NCBI GenBank assembly: GCA_013298335.1
Contig: JAAFHI010000117.1
Coordinates: forward strand, 1 to 7,850
Source: Actinomycetota bacterium
Lineage (GTDB): Bacteria > Acidobacteriota > Blastocatellia > Chloracidobacteriales > Chloracidobacteriaceae
Length of the DNA stretch: 7,850 nucleotides
Direction: 5' to 3'
In this document: piece after piece, positions 5,514-7,850 of the stretch
Numbering within the stretch: the first letter of the stretch is position 1
Layout: every line of letters begins with the position of its first letter
Notes under the pieces: generated by a model
Told to the model about the DNA's origin: nothing
Seen by the model: the letters and a program-made list of their open reading frames with translations, nothing else
The model's database searches: none
Made by a program: the position numbers and the translations under genes

Positions 5514-6727
5514 GCGCCGTGAACCCCAAAATCCTGCTCGTGTCGTCGGTCCGACCGCTCGACCGGTCGGCGGGAGAAGTCATTCTGTATCGCCACTTTG
5601 CGAAGTGGCCCGACGTCGAACTGACGGTGGCCGCGCTGGACGGCGAGACGTCGGACCTCGGCAGGATTGTGGACGTGACCGACCGCGGTTCCGTCAGCCG
5701 GGTGCTCAACCGGGGGTTGAAACGGGTCAGCCGGACGCGGCTGGTGAAGTTTTCGAACGCCGCCCGGATGTACGTCGGGGCCGAGCACTCGGACCGCAAA
5801 CTGCGCGAGGCGGCGGAGGCCGTCCGGCCCGACCTCATTCTGACCGTCGCGCACGGTGAACTCTGGTGGCCAGCCTTGAAACTCGCCAAAACCTCGGGAA
5901 TTCCGCTCGCGACGATTTACCACGACTGGTGGCCCGACTATGAAGACCGGCACGGGGTCGTCCACCGGTCGCTCGACGCCCGGTTCCGCCGGTTGTACGC
6001 GGGGAGCGATCTGGTTTTTTGCGTCAGCGAGGACATGCGGGCCGAACTCGGGCCGCACCCGAACGCGCGCCTGCTGTATCCGATGACCGCCGACCGGGTG
6101 GCGACCGATCCGCCGCCCGCCGCCGGGACGCCGGTCGTGGTTTACGCGGGAAATCTTTCGGGGACCTATGGCCGGATGATTCTGCGGCTGGCGGAGGCGA
6201 TGACCGGGACGGCCCGTTTCAAACTCCGGCTGTTCGGCCCGACACCCGACTGGCCCGCCGAGACGGTTCAAAAGATGACCGATGCGGGCATCTACGAGGG
6301 GCTGAAAAAGAGCGGCGAACTGACCGACGCGCTGAACGCGGCGGATGTTCTGCTTGTGGCGACCTCGTTCGAAGCGCGGGAGGAACGCCTCATGCGGACC
6401 AACTTCCCCTCGAAGCTGGTCGAGTATTGCCGGTTTGGCCGTCCGATCCTGATGTGGGGACCGGAATACGGCTCCGGTATCCGGTGGGCGCGACAGCGCG
6501 ACGCGGCGGTGGTGGTGGAGCAGCCCGAACCGTCGGCGGTCGTGACGGCGCTGAACGACCTGCTTGAAGATGCCGGACGGAGGCAGGGAATCGGAGCCGC
6601 CGCGCTGGCCGGATTTCAGGCCCTGTTCGACCCGGCGGAACTTCAGCAAAAGTTCATCGACGGTATCCGCGCCGTCATCGGCGACTCGACGTGGGCAGGG
6701 CGGGCCGCCGGAAGGATGGCAAAATGA
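5510..6727 (+). CDS. GT-B fold (GT4-like) glycosyltransferase
   Basis: A 405-residue protein with the two-domain GT-B plan. The N-terminal domain begins [19 protein letters not shown] and includes [12 protein letters not shown] and [10 protein letters not shown], the usual acceptor-domain end. The C-terminal domain starts near [13 protein letters not shown] (G214) and continues through the helix with E305 in [17 protein letters not shown], which corresponds to the E-x7-E donor-binding region of GT4 enzymes in degenerate form. The donor cannot be told. The start GTG 5510 overlaps the methyltransferase TGA (GTGA), the same junction as at 2337; GTG 5519 in the same frame is an alternative. The start lies in a GC-rich hairpin (5486-5491 with 5505-5510), consistent with coupling to upstream translation. 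No membrane segment is seen. The 3' end overlaps the epimerase start by ATGA. Confidence 0.85.
   Translation: MSAVNPKILLVSSVRPLDRSAGEVILYRHFAKWPDVELTVAALDGETSDLGRIVDVTDRGSVSRVLNRGLKRVSRTRLVKFSNAARMYVGAEHSDRKLREAAEAVRPDLILTVAHGELWWPALKLAKTSGIPLATIYHDWWPDYEDRHGVVHRSLDARFRRLYAGSDLVFCVSEDMRAELGPHPNARLLYPMTADRVATDPPPAAGTPVVVYAGNLSGTYGRMILRLAEAMTGTARFKLRLFGPTPDWPAETVQKMTDAGIYEGLKKSGELTDALNAADVLLVATSFEAREERLMRTNFPSKLVEYCRFGRPILMWGPEYGSGIRWARQRDAAVVVEQPEPSAVVTALNDLLEDAGRRQGIGAAALAGFQALFDPAELQQKFIDGIRAVIGDSTWAGRAAGRMAK
6712..6716 (+). promoter_or_regulatory. Ribosome binding site for the epimerase
   Basis: AAGGA, 7 bases before ATG 6724, inside the end of the glycosyltransferase gene. It fixes the start at 6724 rather than the upstream in-frame GTG at 6691. 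Confidence 0.7.
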
Positions 6728-7779
6728 AGAAACTGCTTGTGACCGGGTCCTCCGGGTTGATCGGTTCGGAAGTCTGCGCCCATTTTGCGGGCGCGGGGTG
6801 GGCCATCCACGGCCTCGACAACAACCAGCGGGCGGTGTTTTTCGGTCCGTCGGGCGACACGCGGTGGAACCAGAAGCGGCTGGCGGACTCGATTCCCGGT
6901 TTTACCCACCACGAAGCCGATGTCCGCGACCGGGCGGCCATGCTCGACCTGATTGAAACCGTCCGGCCCGACGCCATCGTCCACGCGGCGGCGCAGCCGA
7001 GCCACGACCGGGCGGCGGCGATTCCGTTCGACGATTTCGACACCAACGCGGTCGGCACGCTCAACCTGCTCGAAGCCGCGCGCCGGTTCGCCCCGGAATC
7101 GCCGTTCGTGCATTTTTCGACCAACAAGGTCTACGGCGACGCCCCGAACGAGATTCCGCTGAACGAACTGGACACCCGCTGGGACTACGCCGACCCGGCG
7201 TTTTCCGACGGCATCCCCGAAACGTTCCGCATCGACCAGTCCAAGCACTCGCTGTTCGGCGCCTCGAAGCTCGCGTCCGACGTCATGGCGCAGGAATACG
7301 GTCGCTATTTCGGGCTGCCGGTGTGCTGTCTGCGGGGCGGCTGCCTGACCGGGCCGAACCACTCCGGCGTCGAACTGCACGGTTTTCTGAGCTATCTGGT
7401 GAAGTGCAATCTGGAGGGGAAAACCTATTTCGTCTACGGCTACAAGGGGAAGCAGGTCCGCGACAACATCCATTCCTACGACGTGGCCCGGTTCATCGAG
7501 GCGATCATCGCGGCGCCGCGGGCGGGCGAGGTCTACAATCTGGGCGGCGGAAAAGAAAATACCTGCTCGATTCTGGAGGCGTTCGACGCCGTTTCGGCCC
7601 TGACCGGAAAGCCGATGGTTTCCGAATACGTGGACCGGAACCGCGAGGGCGACCACATCTGTTACTACAGCGATCTTTCGAAGATCAAAAAACATTATCC
7701 CGAATGGGCGATTACGAAATCGCTGGCCGACATTTACTCGGAAATCGTTCGTGCGTGGCACGACCGGCTTTCGAACTGA
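6724..7779 (+). CDS. NAD-dependent SDR nucleotide-sugar epimerase, CDP-paratose 2-epimerase (tyvelose epimerase)-like
   Basis: A 351-residue extended SDR. It begins [15 protein letters not shown], with the NAD-binding G8-x-x-G11-x-x-G14, then HHEADVRD and [20 protein letters not shown] (S132-D139) is the signature of the CDP-paratose/tyvelose 2-epimerase branch rather than of UDP-glucose 4-epimerases. The catalytic YxxxK is replaced by F178-G-A-S-K182 in HSLFGASK, so the tyrosine is absent at its usual place. [12 protein letters not shown] and [17 protein letters not shown] complete the substrate domain and NLGGG is near the end. It likely epimerises or otherwise remodels a nucleotide-activated sugar for this polymer. 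As no CDP-sugar synthesis genes are visible, I do not assign the substrate. It overlaps the upstream gene by ATGA, so it is translationally coupled. Confidence 0.85.
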   Translation: MKKLLVTGSSGLIGSEVCAHFAGAGWAIHGLDNNQRAVFFGPSGDTRWNQKRLADSIPGFTHHEADVRDRAAMLDLIETVRPDAIVHAAAQPSHDRAAAIPFDDFDTNAVGTLNLLEAARRFAPESPFVHFSTNKVYGDAPNEIPLNELDTRWDYADPAFSDGIPETFRIDQSKHSLFGASKLASDVMAQEYGRYFGLPVCCLRGGCLTGPNHSGVELHGFLSYLVKCNLEGKTYFVYGYKGKQVRDNIHSYDVARFIEAIIAAPRAGEVYNLGGGKENTCSILEAFDAVSALTGKPMVSEYVDRNREGDHICYYSDLSKIKKHYPEWAITKSLADIYSEIVRAWHDRLSN

Positions 7780-7805
7780 CCCTGAACTCCGGATTTTTTC
7801 ACCCG

Positions 7806-7850
7806 ATGCCCCTCGTTTCCGTCATCACGCCGCTCTATAACAAAGCCGAC
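7806..7850 (+). CDS. GT2 glycosyltransferase, N-terminal 15 codons, 3' truncated by window
   Basis: ATG 7806 opens a frame reading MPLVSVITPLYNKAD to the window edge. V-S-V-I-(T/I)-P-x-Y-N is the standard first beta-strand and nucleotide-binding loop of family 2 glycosyltransferases. The gene starts 26 bases after the epimerase stop, in the same direction, with only a weak GGA (7791-7793) as ribosome binding site. Nothing more can be said about its donor or acceptor. Confidence 0.8.
   Translation, partial: MPLVSVITPLYNKAD

Noticed and set aside
7749..7799. Stem TCGTGC/GCACGA (7749-7763) with the T-run 7794-7799 as a terminator after the epimerase
   Set aside because: The stem is inside the coding region and more than 30 bases from the T-run; the next gene starts 26 bases after the stop.

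Overview
The window is a GC-rich stretch of a bacterial surface-polysaccharide locus (O-antigen, capsule or exopolysaccharide type). Every gene is on the + strand and tightly packed. The content (nucleotide-sugar enzymes, GT-A and GT-B glycosyltransferases, an FkbM-type methyltransferase) is typical of a Gram-negative LPS O-antigen or capsule cluster. The sequence alone does not fix the phylum. High GC also explains the many long antisense and out-of-frame ORFs, which I treat as shadows.

Layout, left to right. (1) 1-549: C-terminal end of a glutamine-dependent asparagine synthase family protein, cut by the window edge. (2) 550-687: intergenic leader with two competing hairpins, one of which covers the probable ribosome binding site of the next gene. 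(3) 688-3524: a three-gene cassette of NAD-dependent sugar dehydrogenase, left-handed beta-helix N-acetyltransferase and PLP aminotransferase. Its order matches the wbpB-wbpD-wbpE / wlbA-wlbB-wlbC logic for installing a 3-acetamido group on UDP-GlcNAc-derived uronic acid. (4) 3532-4494: GT2 glycosyltransferase. (5) 4495-4676: intergenic region almost filled by a nested inverted repeat with perfect 26-bp arms enclosing two further palindromes, one of which is an intrinsic terminator on the + strand. (6) 4677-7779: a second, translationally coupled run of FkbM methyltransferase, GT-B glycosyltransferase and SDR (CDP-paratose/tyvelose epimerase-like) nucleotide-sugar epimerase. (7) 7806-7850: first 15 codons of another GT2 glycosyltransferase, running off the edge.

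Working model (inference): the 3-gene cassette makes a UDP-2,3-diacetamido-2,3-dideoxyhexuronic acid or a related 3-acetamido sugar. The asparagine-synthase-like protein may amidate a uronic acid. The epimerase supplies a second modified sugar. The glycosyltransferases assemble the repeat unit and the FkbM protein O-methylates it. The inverted-repeat element splits the locus into two transcriptional blocks and is the least explained sequence here. I see no CRISPR array, tRNA, rRNA or transposase. The metabolic genes themselves look like known families.
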